64,000 nt of DNA, from assembly GCF_013371465.1 (NCBI RefSeq), contig NZ_JABWDU010000010.1, positions 186,001-250,000 on the forward strand. The letters run 5' to 3'. Below the pieces are notes generated by a model. The model worked only from the letters and a program-made list of their open reading frames with translations. It was not told the origin of the DNA and made no database searches. The stretch's first letter is position 1. Each line of letters opens with the position of its first letter. Positions 8,365-16,627 of this stretch are shown piece by piece. Origin of the DNA: Ensifer oleiphilus. Lineage in GTDB: Bacteria > Pseudomonadota > Alphaproteobacteria > Rhizobiales > Rhizobiaceae. The position numbers were made by a program, and so were the translations under genes.

Positions 8365-9222
8365 ATGACCAATGATGCGCGAGCCAACAACAGCACCCCA
8401 GCCAGCAGCCGGCTTCGAAGCGTGCTGCCGAAATTGTCCGATTCCGAGCGTCGCGTGGCGCTCTGGATGCTAGACAACAGCGACAGCGCCATCCGCCAGT
8501 CGATGTCGGCCATCGCCCAGGCCACGGATGTCAGCGATACGACCGTGCTGCGCATGTGCCGCACCGCCGGCTTTGAAGGGTTCACAGATCTGAAATTGGC
8601 GTTGGCCCAGGAACCACGCACCGTCCAAACCGCGACATCGACCGAACCGCAAACAAGTGATCTGCAAGCAGCCACCCGATTGTTTCGCGCCATCGGCCAG
8701 GCTTTGACCGATACGCTCGGCGTTCTCAACGAAAGAATCCTCGCCGAGGCGATCGATCTGATGGCCGGCGCCAGCCACATCTTGGTCGGCGGCGTCGGCG
8801 GATCCGGTATCGTCGCACAGGCGTTTTACCAGCGCTGTATCCGGCTGGGACTTCGTTGCGATGCGCCGGTCGATTCCCAGCTGCAGATCATGCATGCGGC
8901 CCTGACCGGACCAGGCGATCTCGTGGTCGCCATTTCCTATTCGGGCATCACCAGCGATCCGGTTCTCGTACTGCAGGAAGCCAAGTCACGTGGCGCCTCG
9001 ACGATCTGTATCACCGGAAATAGCAGCTCACCCCTGGCCCGCCTCGCTGACGTCGTGCTTGTCAGTGTCTCGCATGAGCAAGGCAGCGAACCGATGGCAG
9101 CCCAGATTGCGCAGATGACATTGGTCGATGCGCTCTATTCGGTTTTTGCGGCACGCAATGCCGAACGCGTTCAACTCACCGAGGAGCGCATGGTCAAAGC
9201 GATCCTTCCGAAATCAATCTAG
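8365..9222 (+). CDS. RpiR-family transcriptional regulator (HTH + SIS domain)
   Basis: Cytosolic sugar-phosphate-responsive regulator, about 285 residues from this start. The N-terminal HTH_6 domain contains LSDSERRVALWMLDN and ATDVSDTTVLRMCRTAGFEG. The C-terminal SIS domain has GGVGGSGIVAQAF and the loop VVAISYSGITSDPVLVL, which binds phosphosugars in this family. ATG 8365 was preferred over ATG 8308 because the latter would put the 8286-8301 palindrome where its ribosome site should be; neither has a strong SD. Divergent from the sugar ABC operon and 20 nt before the TrpF-like gene, so it probably represses both units until a phosphosugar made by the PfkB kinase appears. Confidence 0.9.
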   Translation: MTNDARANNSTPASSRLRSVLPKLSDSERRVALWMLDNSDSAIRQSMSAIAQATDVSDTTVLRMCRTAGFEGFTDLKLALAQEPRTVQTATSTEPQTSDLQAATRLFRAIGQALTDTLGVLNERILAEAIDLMAGASHILVGGVGGSGIVAQAFYQRCIRLGLRCDAPVDSQLQIMHAALTGPGDLVVAISYSGITSDPVLVLQEAKSRGASTICITGNSSSPLARLADVVLVSVSHEQGSEPMAAQIAQMTLVDALYSVFAARNAERVQLTEERMVKAILPKSI

Positions 9223-9242
9223 CGAAAACAACGAGCAAGGCA

Positions 9243-9920
9243 TTGAAAACACAAATCTATACCATGCAGACGGTCGCCGAGGCCATTGCTGCGGCCGGGG
9301 TCGGCGTCGACTATCTCGGTGTCACGCCTTCGAACCGAGGCCTGCCCGGCGAGATCTCGTTCGCCAAGGCACGCGAGATCACGGATGCCCTCAAGGGCAA
9401 GGCAAAACGGGTGGCGCTGTCGGTTGAGAGTGATCTCGAGGCGATCGTTGAGATGGTTGACGCGGTTCAGCCCGACGTGCTGCACCTGTGTGGCGATATC
9501 GAGCTCGTGACGCCGGAACACGTCAAGACGCTGCGCACCAGACTGCTGGCGAAGCATCCCGACCTGCAGATCCTCCAGGCCATTCCGATGACAGGTCCTG
9601 AAGCGCTAGACCACGCCGCTCGCTTCGAGCCGTTTGCGGACATTTTCATCCTCGATTCCGTCGCCGCCCATATCGGCGGCATTGGTGCGGCCGGCGTCAC
9701 TCATGACTGGTCTCTCAGCCGCGAGATCGTCAAACGCAGCAAGCGGCCGGTGATCCTGGCGGGCGGCCTCAAGCCTGAGAACGTCTTAGCTGCGATCGAG
9801 GCTGTGCGCCCCTGGGCGGTGGACTCGCTTACCCATACGAACTTCCCTCTCCCGGAAGGCGGCTTTCGCAAGGACATCGACAAGATCGCCGCGTTTGTGG
9901 CAGCGGCAACGCGCGCCTGA
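9243..9920 (+). CDS. TrpF-like (phosphoribosylanthranilate isomerase fold) protein lacking the catalytic cysteine
   Basis: Beta/alpha-barrel protein of 225 residues. TrpF landmarks can be followed: the N-terminal strand QIYT where TrpF has KICG, LHLCGD (TrpF QLHGD) at 81-85, ILDS at 136-139 (the general-acid Asp of TrpF would be Asp138), GGIG...HDWSL at 145-158, and ILAGGLKPENV at 171-181. The catalytic cysteine of TrpF is Tyr6 here, and the SSGVE phosphate loop is changed to SLTHTN. It sits behind an RpiR regulator rather than in a trp operon. It may catalyse a related Amadori-type rearrangement on a different phosphosugar, or be a non-enzymatic relative. The TTG start is needed to keep the first barrel strand; AAGG is only 2 nt before it. 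Confidence 0.78.
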   Translation: MKTQIYTMQTVAEAIAAAGVGVDYLGVTPSNRGLPGEISFAKAREITDALKGKAKRVALSVESDLEAIVEMVDAVQPDVLHLCGDIELVTPEHVKTLRTRLLAKHPDLQILQAIPMTGPEALDHAARFEPFADIFILDSVAAHIGGIGAAGVTHDWSLSREIVKRSKRPVILAGGLKPENVLAAIEAVRPWAVDSLTHTNFPLPEGGFRKDIDKIAAFVAAATRA

Positions 9921-9941
9921 GCTTACGGTCAAATGCTTTCC

Positions 9942-9964
9942 GGCGCGCAACCGCGTTGCGCGCC
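9942..9964 (+). terminator. Hairpin after the TrpF-like gene
   Basis: Nine-base perfect stem GGCGCGCAA / TTGCGCGCC with loop CCGCG, 22 nt after the TrpF-like stop. No T-tract follows, so termination is inferred. The rest of the gap to 10199 holds no gene I can support. Confidence 0.5.
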
Positions 9965-10199
9965 GTCGGCCGACACCCTTCGGCCTTGACGTCATCTTTT
10001 GTCTTCCACCTCGCCACGGCCGAAATGCCTGAGCCGACCGCTTGGGCTGTGCCGTTCTCTCAACGGACGAATGGCCGGGCTCCAACGCCGGGCGTGAAGT
10101 GACCGAGTTCATTTGCTGTTCGCGGCCGTTCTTCCTGACGATTGCAGCCAACCGTGCTTTAGCAAGGCTGGCGGTGCACGGCGCATCGCAAGCAGAGTT

Positions 10200-11210
10200 C
10201 TACGCCAGCTCTCTCTCGACAATGGAAACTCCGGCGTGCTCGGTCATCCCGTCGGCGGTCCCGGATCCGAAATGCCGATGAAGAGGATGGCGCGGATCAT
10301 CGTGCGGGCGGAACAAGAAACGTCGGGCGACGTCGAGATAGCCGTCGTAGACCAGGCCACCGTTGACAGCGATGAGGGCGTCCCTGTCTCGGCGGTAGAG
10401 CATTGGTATCCGATACCAGGGAACTCCAGGCCGCTTGTGATGCAGCACATGGAGATTGTTGTAGAGAAACAGGAGCCCGAACAATGGGCTGTTTTCGACG
10501 ATCGCCGTGCGCTCGTCGTGGTGGTCGGCATAGCGATGCTCGGCATAGGAACGCAGCCTGGTGAGCGCCGCTCCGACATAGACGAAACCGAAGACGTAGA
10601 GCCACGGCGGCATGCCGCAAACTTCGCTCACCCAGACGAGGATGACGGCAACACCGAGCGCATGTCGCAACCAGATTACCGCCCGCCGTCGGTCACGGTT
10701 GAGCACCAGCGCCGCTTCCTGTGCCAGGAAGCTGGCAATCATGACGATCGGCCCGAGGGTCAGCCGACCCAGTAACGTGGTATTCCAGGCTGCCAGCAAC
10801 CGGCCGATGCCTCCCATGCGCTCCCAGGCGGCTTGGGTGAAATAGGACGATTCCGGATCCTCGATCGGATCGGTCAGGTGCTCGTCGCGGTGATGGGTCA
10901 AGTGCCCTTCGCGATAGATAGCATAGGGGAGCCAGAGCGACAGCGGCGGCCAGCCGATCGCATCATTGACGAAGCGGTTGCGGGTGGGATGCCCGTGAAT
11001 GACCTCATGCTGGAGCGATCCGTGCCAGGCGATCAGCCAACCGCCGAGACCGATCACAGCCACTACGGGCAGCGATTGCCAAAACCAAGTCAGGGCAAGA
11101 AAACCGCCGTAGATGATGATCGACAGGGTGACCGTTTGCCATTCGACACGGGAGGTTGCGGAAATTGTGGATTTTAGGGGAAGCGTGTCGTCCGGCTTGT
11201 GATTGATCAT
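10200..11210 (-). CDS. Membrane fatty acid desaturase
   Basis: Integral membrane di-iron desaturase, 336 residues from the chosen start. The three histidine boxes are present: HEVIHG (about residue 67), HLTHH (about residue 103) and HVLHH (about residue 254), separated by hydrophobic segments. They ligate the two irons that activate O2 for double-bond insertion into an acyl chain. The ATG at 11210 (MINHKPDD) was chosen because the 30 residues upstream are basic and have no family support. Stands alone; its upstream region shares the ATTCTATGCA element with the promoter of the PhnD-like gene. Acyl position and substrate are not readable. Confidence 0.9.
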   Translation of the reverse strand: MINHKPDDTLPLKSTISATSRVEWQTVTLSIIIYGGFLALTWFWQSLPVVAVIGLGGWLIAWHGSLQHEVIHGHPTRNRFVNDAIGWPPLSLWLPYAIYREGHLTHHRDEHLTDPIEDPESSYFTQAAWERMGGIGRLLAAWNTTLLGRLTLGPIVMIASFLAQEAALVLNRDRRRAVIWLRHALGVAVILVWVSEVCGMPPWLYVFGFVYVGAALTRLRSYAEHRYADHHDERTAIVENSPLFGLLFLYNNLHVLHHKRPGVPWYRIPMLYRRDRDALIAVNGGLVYDGYLDVARRFLFRPHDDPRHPLHRHFGSGTADGMTEHAGVSIVERELA

Positions 11211-11343
11211 GAAACGAATTCCAGGAAGAAAGCGAATGGATGCATGCCGCCAATATAAAATCCGGGTACGGCAAAGCGCGCCGCACCGCTTTGCAAGCAA
11301 ACGGGAATATGGAAAACCCGGTTGCGTAAACAGCCGTGATTAG

Positions 11344-11370
11344 AGAATATATATTCTATGCACTTTGTAG
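11344..11370. promoter_or_regulatory. Palindromic AT-rich element upstream of the desaturase gene
   Basis: Contains the perfect palindrome AGAATATATATTCT (11344-11357) followed by CTATGCAC...GTAG. The 10-mer ATTCTATGCA at 11353-11362 recurs in inverted form at 12341-12350 before the PhnD-like gene, suggesting a shared regulator. Confidence 0.4.
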
Positions 11371-11495
11371 ATTATTGACCCGATGGCCATAGGGGTGCTT
11401 TGACCCCGCGCGAGCTGCCGGATACCGGCTCTGCAAGCTCTGTTCGCACGCCTCCTATGCCACTTCCCGCCTCCAGGGAAACAGGCCGCCCTGCC

Positions 11496-12302
11496 TCACC
11501 CGATTGCCGGGTAACCTTGGCGCGCAGCATCGCGATCGAAGTCCGCCAGCACCTCGTAGTCGGCATCGCCGAGCAAGCTGATGCCCTGCAGCGAGAGCGT
11601 GTCGCAGACTTCGGCCAGCTCCGGATCGGCTATCGTTTCCGACAGGGCCCGGCGCAGGATCACCAGGTTCTTTGCCGGCGTCGACATGGCGGTGATGAAA
11701 GGCAGGCCCGGCCCTTTGGCCGTTTCAGCCAGCACGCGTAAGCCAGCGACGCGATCGGGGTCGAAGCGCAGGGTGTTGCCGAAAGTCACGCAGTCGATCG
11801 CCGCCACATTGGCCGCCCCACTCGACACGGCATCCATGCTTGCCAGGTGGCCGCCGGTCTCCAGCACGCTTGAGAAGAACCGGCCATCGACGGCATGAGG
11901 CGCCACAAAGGCGCGAAACAGGTTGTATCCGGAATTGCTGCCGACCTCGTTGATCGCTGCGCGCCCACCGCGCAGATCTTCGATCGACGTCGCGGACGAC
12001 TGAGCATTGATCACGATGAAACTGCACTTGAGTGGACCGTCACAGCCAGGAAGCCGATAGACGGGCGATGCGACCAGCTGCACCTTGCCTCGCAGATGCT
12101 GGACATAGGGATATCCGCAGGTCTGGCTGAACAGCAAGTCCGGACGTATCCACGCCTCGTTGTAACGGATGTCTTCGTCAAGCACTTCCGGCGCCTCCAG
12201 CCCGTAGGCCCGGATGCGCTCGCCGAGTGCGCGCCAGAACAGCCGCGTCGCCTCCGCGACCGGCGGCGGGCTGGCATACATTGCGAGGCTGGCGAGAGAC
12301 AT
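11496..12302 (-). CDS. PhnD-like phosphate/phosphite/phosphonate-type binding protein without signal peptide
   Basis: Two-domain binding-protein fold, 268 residues. It starts directly with the first strand (SLASLAMYASPPPVAEATR). Family motifs are LLFSQTCGYPYV near residue 57, LRGGRAAINEVGSNSGYNLFR near 110-130, and AAIDCVTFGN near 165. The ATG at 12302 has CCGGAG 7 nt before it and the open frame extends only seven codons further, so a signal peptide is truly missing and the protein should stay in the cytosol. No transporter genes adjoin it. Standalone cytosolic members of this family are usually of unknown role; ligand sensing is a possibility. Confidence 0.8.
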   Translation of the reverse strand: MSLASLAMYASPPPVAEATRLFWRALGERIRAYGLEAPEVLDEDIRYNEAWIRPDLLFSQTCGYPYVQHLRGKVQLVASPVYRLPGCDGPLKCSFIVINAQSSATSIEDLRGGRAAINEVGSNSGYNLFRAFVAPHAVDGRFFSSVLETGGHLASMDAVSSGAANVAAIDCVTFGNTLRFDPDRVAGLRVLAETAKGPGLPFITAMSTPAKNLVILRRALSETIADPELAEVCDTLSLQGISLLGDADYEVLADFDRDAARQGYPAIG

Positions 12303-12332
12303 GGCAGAACTCCGGAAAAGCACGTCAAAAAC

Positions 12333-12347
12333 CTATGCAATGCATAG
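12333..12347. promoter_or_regulatory. 15-bp palindrome upstream of the PhnD-like gene
   Basis: CTATGCA-A-TGCATAG, perfectly symmetric, 31 nt before the start codon. A related but imperfect copy (CTATGCAC...GTAG) occurs at 11356-11370 before the desaturase gene. Confidence 0.45.
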
Positions 12348-12535
12348 AATAAAATCGCAATGCGGTTTCTGCGGCGAAAGCCGTCTGGCGGGCCTTTCCG
12401 TCGCCGGCAAACGCATCCCTCGGGAGATCGGAAATGCGGCAGACCTTCCGCGGCTTATCAAGGCGTTCAGGCGACGCCGCGGGTAATGACGGGTAGGCTT
12501 CATACCATGTGCAAGCGCGTTCGTTCTCGCAGCCG

Positions 12536-12563
12536 AATAGCCTGCTCGGGAAAGCAGGCTATT
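12536..12563 (-). terminator. Hairpin at the end of the TRAP/SsuD-like operon
   Basis: Eleven-base perfect stem AATAGCCTGCT / AGCAGGCTATT with loop CGGGAA, 50 nt after the TRAP binding-protein stop. No clear U-tract. Confidence 0.6.
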
Positions 12564-12612
12564 GCTGTCAGCAGCATCTCGGGCTTCCGCCGTGACCGGC
12601 CGTGCGACCAGA

Positions 12613-13614
12613 TTAGGAAACGGCCTGCACGGACTTGATCTTCTCGATGCCTCCAACGATTGGGGCAAACTCGTCCCAAACGCCGTGCGCACCCTTCTGC
12701 CACTCGTCCAGTGCTTCCGGCTTCAGGACTTTTCCGCCGTTCTGAATGGCAAGCTCGATCGACTTTGCTTCGTCTTCGACGATCAACTGGTTGAAGTAAG
12801 CCGCCCCCTCCTTCGAAGCCTGTTCAAAAACGGACTTCTGTTCATCGTTGAGGCGACTCCAGAAATCGGAGGAATAGTAGACGACGCCCGATGCCCAGAT
12901 GTGACCGGTTTCGGTCAGGTAAGGCACCACTTCGTAGAGCTTGAAGCCGGCATAGGCCGACTTGGTGAGGTCCATGGCATCGGCGACGCCGGTTGCAAGT
13001 GCGTTGTAGGTCTCGGTGATCGGAATGCCGATCGGCGTCGTGCCGAAGGCGCTCCAGAGCTTGGTGTGAAGCGGACTTTGAATGACCCGAATGCGCTTAC
13101 CTTGGAGCTGTTCGGGCTTCATCACCGGCTCTTTGGTCAGCAGATGACGGGCACCATAGTTGATGAAGTCGGCGACGACGAAATTCTGCGCCAGCAGTTT
13201 CTGCTTGAGGTCGACGCCGATCTCGCCATCAACGCTCTTGCGGACATGGTCGGCATCGCGAAACAGAAACGGCAGGTCGAGCAATTGCAGCTCCGGTGCC
13301 CAACCGGACAGCGAAGACACCGTCGAAAGGCTGGCCTGGACCGAGCCAAGGCGGACACCTTCGGCGACTTCCTTCTCACCGCCGAGCGCGCCGCTCTTGA
13401 CAATGTTGAAGCGGAACTGTCCGGGCAGCCTAGCTTCGACCAGTTCGCTGATCTTCAGCCAGATCTTCGTCTCCGGCTTGTCGTCGCCGAAGAGCGAGGC
13501 GATCGTGATCGCCGTGGTCCGGGCCTGGGCGGGGCGCAGCACGGCGGGCGACGCAAGCGCGGCACCGGCAAGGGCGGTCGTCTTTAGGAAGGCACGTCTG
13601 TTGAAAGCGTTCAT
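12613..13614 (-). CDS. TRAP transporter substrate-binding protein (DctP family), Tat signal
   Basis: Periplasmic DctP-type binding protein, 333 residues. The N-terminus NRRAFLKTTALAGAALASPA carries a twin-arginine export motif. Family features include KRIRVIQSPLHTKLWSAFGTTP near residue 155 and FLTKSAYAGFKLYEVVPYLT-like sequence near 200. The arginine in KRIRVIQ is the carboxylate-binding residue of the family, so the ligand is probably an organic acid or sulfonate. ATG 13614 has AGGA 9 nt upstream. It starts 17 nt after the fused permease stops and is the last gene of the operon that begins with the SsuA-like gene. Confidence 0.92.
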   Translation of the reverse strand: MNAFNRRAFLKTTALAGAALASPAVLRPAQARTTAITIASLFGDDKPETKIWLKISELVEARLPGQFRFNIVKSGALGGEKEVAEGVRLGSVQASLSTVSSLSGWAPELQLLDLPFLFRDADHVRKSVDGEIGVDLKQKLLAQNFVVADFINYGARHLLTKEPVMKPEQLQGKRIRVIQSPLHTKLWSAFGTTPIGIPITETYNALATGVADAMDLTKSAYAGFKLYEVVPYLTETGHIWASGVVYYSSDFWSRLNDEQKSVFEQASKEGAAYFNQLIVEDEAKSIELAIQNGGKVLKPEALDEWQKGAHGVWDEFAPIVGGIEKIKSVQAVS

Positions 13615-13631
13615 GACGAAGATCCTGTTGG

Positions 13632-15461
13632 TTAGAAAATAATTGCCCAGGCGCAAAGGATCGCGAGGGAGACAAGAAGTGCGAGGAGATAGGGAACCAC
13701 CGCCTTGAAGAGTGCGGGGGCCGGTATTGCAGTGACGCCACTGACGACGAAGATCAGCATGCCAAGCGGCGGCGTCAGCCCATGGATCATCAAGTTGACG
13801 ACGATGATGACGCCAAAGTGGATCGGATCGATGCCGGCGGCGACGGCTGCGGGTAAGAGGATAGGGCCGAAAAGCAGGATCGCCGCACCGATATCGAGCA
13901 CCAGACCAACGACCAGAAGAATGATGTTGGAAAGCAGAAGTACTGCAAGCGCGCTACCCCCGAGCAGCATCGTCAGGTTGGACACCAGGCCGGCGACGTC
14001 ATCGACGGCAAGCAGGAAGGCAAAGGGGCCGGCTGTTCCGATCAAGAGCCCGATCGCGGCCGCTTCGGTCGCTGCCTGGCGGAACGCCGCATAGAACGAA
14101 CGGATTCCGAACCGCGCGGCAAGTCCGAGAAACAGCGTGTAGAGCGCAGCCAATGCCGCAGCTTCCGTCGTGGTGACGATGCCAAAGCGAATGCCGAGAA
14201 CGACGATGATGCCGAGGCCGAAGGCGGGAATGGCTTGTCTCGCCGATTGCCAGCGTTGCGCGCTGGTCGCACGGGCTTGCGGCACTTGTTCGCGCACGGT
14301 CAGATGGATCGCAACCGCAAGGCAGATCGCCATCAGACCGCCGGCGAAGAAGCCACCGACCAGCAGGGAGCCGACCGAGAGATTGGTCGCGGTGGCGAGG
14401 ATCAGGAACGCGATCGATGGCGGGATGACATTGTCGAGCACCGACGTGGACGCGATGATGGCTGCGGCCTGTGCCGGCGGATAGCCATGCTTGACGAGTT
14501 CCGGCTGGAACGTCGAGGCACCGAAGGCGGCGTTGGCAACGGAAGAGCCCGAAGCGCCAGAGAAAAGCACGCTTGTCAGAAGTGTGGTCTGGGCGAGGCC
14601 CGCGCGCCGATGACCGACGATAGAAGCCGCAAAGCGCACGAGCTGGTTGGCGACGCCCGATGCGGTCAGCAAGCCACCGGCCAGCAGGAAGAAGGGTATT
14701 GCGAGAAGAAGGAACTTGGAGATCCCGGTTACCGTCGAGGAGACGATCGCTGGCTCCGGAAGACTGCTGCCAAAGGCGATGGCAACGTAGGCTGCGGCAA
14801 GAAAGGCGTGCGGCAGCGGCGCGGCCAGCACCAGCCCCAGGGCGGCCACGAGACCGAGAACGATGCTTGGGGGCCAGTCGACCTCGACGGCAACATGCGG
14901 AATTCCGGCATAGATCGCAGCGCCGATCACAACGGAAAGCAGGCCTTGCAGGGTTCTGCCTTCGCCGACGCGCTGCAGGATGAGCACAAGGAGGATCAGC
15001 AAACCGCCACCGCCAAGGAAGCCGAACCGGTACCATTCCGGTACCCCGAGCGTTGGCGAGATGCCGCCGAGCATGCTCATGATCTCACGGCCGCCGAACG
15101 CCAGCACCAACGCGGTGACGACCGTGAAGGCATCGGCCCCCACTTGCGTTGCCGGATAGAGCCGCGACGGCAGCATCTTGGCAAAGACATCAAGGCGCAT
15201 GGCCAGCGCGCTGTTGAGGCTCAACGGTGCGCCGATTGCAATCAGCGCCACGTGCAGCCAAATCCCCAGGTCCTCTGCGCCGACAAGGCCGGTGTTGAAG
15301 AAGTAGCGCATGCAGACGCTCGAAAGAACGACGGCAAGAAGGACGGCGAGCACCGATGCTGCCGCGATGCCCAGGCTCGCTTCTATCCCCTTGAGTATGC
15401 GTTGCACGAACAGGCGCCCGCTGGAGGCCGCTTCGGTCGGGTGGATTTCGGTGATGGCCAC
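13632..15461 (-). CDS. TRAP transporter fused small-large permease (DctQM)
   Basis: Inner-membrane protein of 609 residues. The first 165 or so residues form a DctQ-type unit of four helices (AEDLGIWLHVALIAIGAPLS is its conserved loop). The remainder is a DctM-type unit with LFSGASGSSVANAAFGAST and VLDNVIPPSIAFLILA near residues 310-360, and a C-terminal LTPPLGMLIFVVSG. Together with DctP it makes a Na+- or proton-driven importer. The start is GTG at 15461 with AAGG 9 nt before it. It lies 25 nt after the SsuD-like gene, so uptake and monooxygenation are probably linked. Confidence 0.93.
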   Translation of the reverse strand: MAITEIHPTEAASSGRLFVQRILKGIEASLGIAAASVLAVLLAVVLSSVCMRYFFNTGLVGAEDLGIWLHVALIAIGAPLSLNSALAMRLDVFAKMLPSRLYPATQVGADAFTVVTALVLAFGGREIMSMLGGISPTLGVPEWYRFGFLGGGGLLILLVLILQRVGEGRTLQGLLSVVIGAAIYAGIPHVAVEVDWPPSIVLGLVAALGLVLAAPLPHAFLAAAYVAIAFGSSLPEPAIVSSTVTGISKFLLLAIPFFLLAGGLLTASGVANQLVRFAASIVGHRRAGLAQTTLLTSVLFSGASGSSVANAAFGASTFQPELVKHGYPPAQAAAIIASTSVLDNVIPPSIAFLILATATNLSVGSLLVGGFFAGGLMAICLAVAIHLTVREQVPQARATSAQRWQSARQAIPAFGLGIIVVLGIRFGIVTTTEAAALAALYTLFLGLAARFGIRSFYAAFRQAATEAAAIGLLIGTAGPFAFLLAVDDVAGLVSNLTMLLGGSALAVLLLSNIILLVVGLVLDIGAAILLFGPILLPAAVAAGIDPIHFGVIIVVNLMIHGLTPPLGMLIFVVSGVTAIPAPALFKAVVPYLLALLVSLAILCAWAIIF

Positions 15462-15486
15462 ACAAACATACCTTATGACGAGAGGC

Positions 15487-16617
15487 TCACGTGCTCTTCA
15501 CGGTGGACAGATCGCGGTCGAACAGGGTGGACCAGGTGAAGTTGCGCGCCGGTGCCACATCCCGCTGAACATCAAGGCGCGGCAGAACCTTTTCCCCGAA
15601 GCGGTATGCCTCTTCCAGCAGTGGCATGCCAGATAGGATGAACGTCTCTACGCCGGCCTGCTGATAGGCTTCGAGGGTGCGAAGGACAGTATCTGGAGAG
15701 CCGACGATCGCCGTGCCCGGACCTGGTCTTACCAGCCCGATGCCCGCCCAGAGATTGGGAGCGACTTCAAGATCGCGCAGATTGTCCGGCTTCAGCCCGC
15801 CGTGCATGGCCGTCATGCGCTGTTGACCGACGGAATCACTTTTCGCGACGAAGCGTTGATTGGCGGCGATCGCGGCGTCGTCCATGCGCGAATAGAGATC
15901 GGCTGCCGCCTCCCAGGCTTTTTCATCGGTGTCGCGCACGATGACATACAGCCGGATACCGTATTGGAGTTCGCGGCCGTATGTGGCGGCCCGGATTTTC
16001 ACCGCCTCGATCTTGTGCCTGATCTGCTCGGGCGTCTCGCCCCAGGACAGATAAGTATCGACGTGCTTGGCCGCGACATCGATCGCCTTGTCCGAGGAGC
16101 CGCCGAACCAAAGGGGCGGCGGCGCGATCGTCTCACTGACGGGCAATGCGAGCTTGGCGCCCTCGGTCGAGAAATACTTGCCCTTGTGGGTGACGCTTTC
16201 GCCGGCGAAAAGCCGATGCCAGAGCTGCAGATACTCATCCGCCATGTCGTAGCGCTCGTCATGCGGCAGCATCATTCCGTAGGCGCCGAGCATCTTGGCG
16301 TCGCCGGAGACGATATTGATCAGCAGGCGGTCGCGCGAAAACTCCTGGAAGGTGGCCGCCATCTTGGCGAGCAATGTCGGGGCGACCAGCCCCGGATGGA
16401 TCGCGACCAGGAAGCGAAGGCGCTCGGTATGGGAGAGCAGCGCACTCGCCAGCACCCAGACATCGTGGGCACCCGTTGCAAACAAGGTGCCGGTATAGCC
16501 GAGATGATCGTAGGCTTGTGCCAGTTGCTTGTAATAGCCGTAATCGACCTTGCGCGAACCCTCCGGCTGCCAGGGATAAGCGCCGTCGGGCGCGCACATA
16601 TACCAGAATACGTTCAC
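15487..16617 (-). CDS. SsuD-like FMNH2-dependent (luciferase-family) monooxygenase
   Basis: Cytosolic flavin monooxygenase of the bacterial luciferase fold, 376 residues, matching alkanesulfonate monooxygenase in length. Motifs: SRDRLLINIVSGDAKMLGAYG near residue 95, YDMADEYLQLWHRLFAG near 125, PPPLWFGGSSDKAIDVAAKHVDTYLSWGET near 165-195 (read here in parts), and VGSPDTVLRTLEAYQQAGVETFILSG near 305. Enzymes of this group cleave C-S bonds of sulfonates with O2 and reduced FMN supplied by a separate reductase, which is not in the window. Operon position between an SsuA-like protein and a TRAP permease is atypical, since SsuD usually accompanies an ABC importer. Confidence 0.88.
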   Translation of the reverse strand: MNVFWYMCAPDGAYPWQPEGSRKVDYGYYKQLAQAYDHLGYTGTLFATGAHDVWVLASALLSHTERLRFLVAIHPGLVAPTLLAKMAATFQEFSRDRLLINIVSGDAKMLGAYGMMLPHDERYDMADEYLQLWHRLFAGESVTHKGKYFSTEGAKLALPVSETIAPPPLWFGGSSDKAIDVAAKHVDTYLSWGETPEQIRHKIEAVKIRAATYGRELQYGIRLYVIVRDTDEKAWEAAADLYSRMDDAAIAANQRFVAKSDSVGQQRMTAMHGGLKPDNLRDLEVAPNLWAGIGLVRPGPGTAIVGSPDTVLRTLEAYQQAGVETFILSGMPLLEEAYRFGEKVLPRLDVQRDVAPARNFTWSTLFDRDLSTVKST

Positions 16618-16627
16618 GTTCAGATCC

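Larger units (their letters stand above)
12303..12612. other. Intergenic stretch between PhnD-like gene and TRAP operon end
   Basis: Holds the promoter palindrome 12333-12347 and the hairpin 12536-12563. I see no coding sequence that can be supported. Confidence 0.6.
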
